A stretch of 7,413 nucleotides of DNA from Bacteroidota bacterium (GTDB taxonomy: Bacteria; Bacteroidota; Bacteroidia; Flavobacteriales; Flavobacteriaceae), in assembly GCA_023427845.1 (NCBI GenBank), contig JAEYZX010000039.1:1-7413 (forward strand), in the 5' to 3' direction. The position numbers and the translations under genes are program-made. A model generated the notes under the pieces. That model saw only the letters and a program-made list of their open reading frames with translations. It did not search any database and had not been told where the DNA came from. Below are positions 6,851-7,413 of this stretch, piece after piece; within the stretch, counting starts at the first letter, position 1, and the number at the start of each line of letters is the position of its first letter.

Positions 6851-6863
6851 GTGGCATTTTTTA

Positions 6864-7413
6864 TTATAATCCTGTAACCGTGGCTTCGCCTACAAGGTTT
6901 AACGACAAGGTAATATTGTGGGGTCCTCCGGTAATCTGGAAGTTAGGCGCGCCTGGATTGTAAGTTACCATTGGATCGCTGTCGCCTACATTGAATTTCC
7001 AATCTTCACCTGAAATAAACTGGCCTGTATTTGCTGAACGGAACTTTAATTCTCCATCAGCTAATACAGTTGAAATTGAGTAGGTGTTTGTGGCAAAATC
7101 GTAGGTCATTGGAGTTTCGCTATCCCAGCCGCCTGGTGTAGCGTTGCCGATGATTCCCCAATTCATTTTAACTGCTTTATACTCTAGATTATCGATGTCG
7201 ACCCAAACGTAATATAGACCGTCGCCATCATTTGCAACAAAAATATCCGAACTTCCGCCGCCATTTTCCAAATTTCCATCCTGCACACCGCCGATGGTAC
7301 CATAATTTCCATTGTCCCAGGTACCTTGCTCACCAATGAACTTAAAACCCTGACCAACACCTACTTTTACATAAGCCTCATATACTCGGGTAACGCCATC
7401 ACCAATATAACGC
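6864..7413 (-). CDS. SusE/SusF-like outer-membrane starch-binding protein, C-terminal part (5'-truncated)
   Basis: The frame is open from the right edge (first full codon at 7412) to TAA at 6864-6866, giving 182 residues; the N-terminus, expected to be a lipoprotein signal, lies outside. Two tandem beta-sandwich units of the SusE/SusF kind are visible. The partial first runs to about residue 82 (FKFIGEQGTWDNGNYG ... GLYYVWVDIDNLEYKAVKM). The second runs from NWGIIGNATPGGWDSETPM to the C-terminus, which ends GEATVTGL. The IGNATPGGWD type motif, with a Trp in the first loop, is characteristic, and aromatic residues in such units bind starch helices. In Bacteroides these lipoproteins hold starch on the cell surface beside SusC/SusD. 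An internal GTG at 7286 could be misread as a start, but the upstream sequence is clearly the same protein. It should be co-transcribed with susC/susD-like genes further right, with the amylase downstream. Confidence 0.88.
   Translation of the reverse strand, partial: RYIGDGVTRVYEAYVKVGVGQGFKFIGEQGTWDNGNYGTIGGVQDGNLENGGGSSDIFVANDGDGLYYVWVDIDNLEYKAVKMNWGIIGNATPGGWDSETPMTYDFATNTYSISTVLADGELKFRSANTGQFISGEDWKFNVGDSDPMVTYNPGAPNFQITGGPHNITLSLNLVGEATVTGL

Noticed and set aside
6864..7286. Short stand-alone gene starting at GTG 7286
   Set aside because: The same frame continues upstream to the window edge with matching SusE/SusF-type sequence, so the GTG is an internal Val codon.

Overview
The window looks like the chromosome of a member of the Bacteroidota, most likely a Flavobacteriaceae (Flavobacterium-like). 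The reasons are a type IX secretion (T9SS) C-terminal sorting domain, a SusE/SusF-type surface glycan-binding protein, a promoter of the TTTG-N19-TAnnTTTG class, almost no Shine-Dalgarno sequences, and an outer-membrane protein opening with a flavobacterial-type SPYSFYGIGD segment. Base composition looks like the low-to-mid forties in %GC by eye (not computed), which is high for Flavobacterium.

Layout. (1) 1-1900, minus strand: coaX (type III pantothenate kinase) followed, with an ATGA stop/start overlap, by a FadL/OmpP1-like outer-membrane beta-barrel gene whose 3' end runs off the left edge. (2) 1952-2107, plus strand: a single tRNA-Phe(GAA) gene with its own good promoter and a strong terminator with a GAAA loop. 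It diverges from coaX. (3) 2108-2204: a GC-rich non-coding block, from GGGCGTG to CCCTCACGCA, that resembles an intergenic repeat I recall from Flavobacterium genomes. (4) 2308-3870, plus strand: a membrane-anchored AsmA/DUF748-like protein of unknown function. (5) 3869-3901: a 12-bp hairpin shared by two convergent genes. (6) 3928-7413, minus strand: the downstream end of a starch/maltodextrin utilisation (sus-like) operon. It holds the C-terminal part of a SusE/SusF-like starch-binding protein, then an internal terminator hairpin, then a 959-residue secreted multidomain GH13 amylase with a T9SS tail.

How the genes work together. The SusE/F-like protein would bind alpha-glucans at the cell surface. 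The T9SS-exported GH13 enzyme would cut them there, and the (unseen) SusC/SusD pair further upstream on the minus strand would import the fragments. The terminator between the two genes suggests that the amylase is made at a lower, read-through-dependent level. coaX (CoA synthesis), tRNA-Phe and the AsmA-like gene are housekeeping or envelope neighbours with no visible link to starch use.

No mobile element, CRISPR array or defence system was seen. The least explained parts are the intergenic repeat after the tRNA, the AsmA-like protein, and the amylase's N-terminal module.
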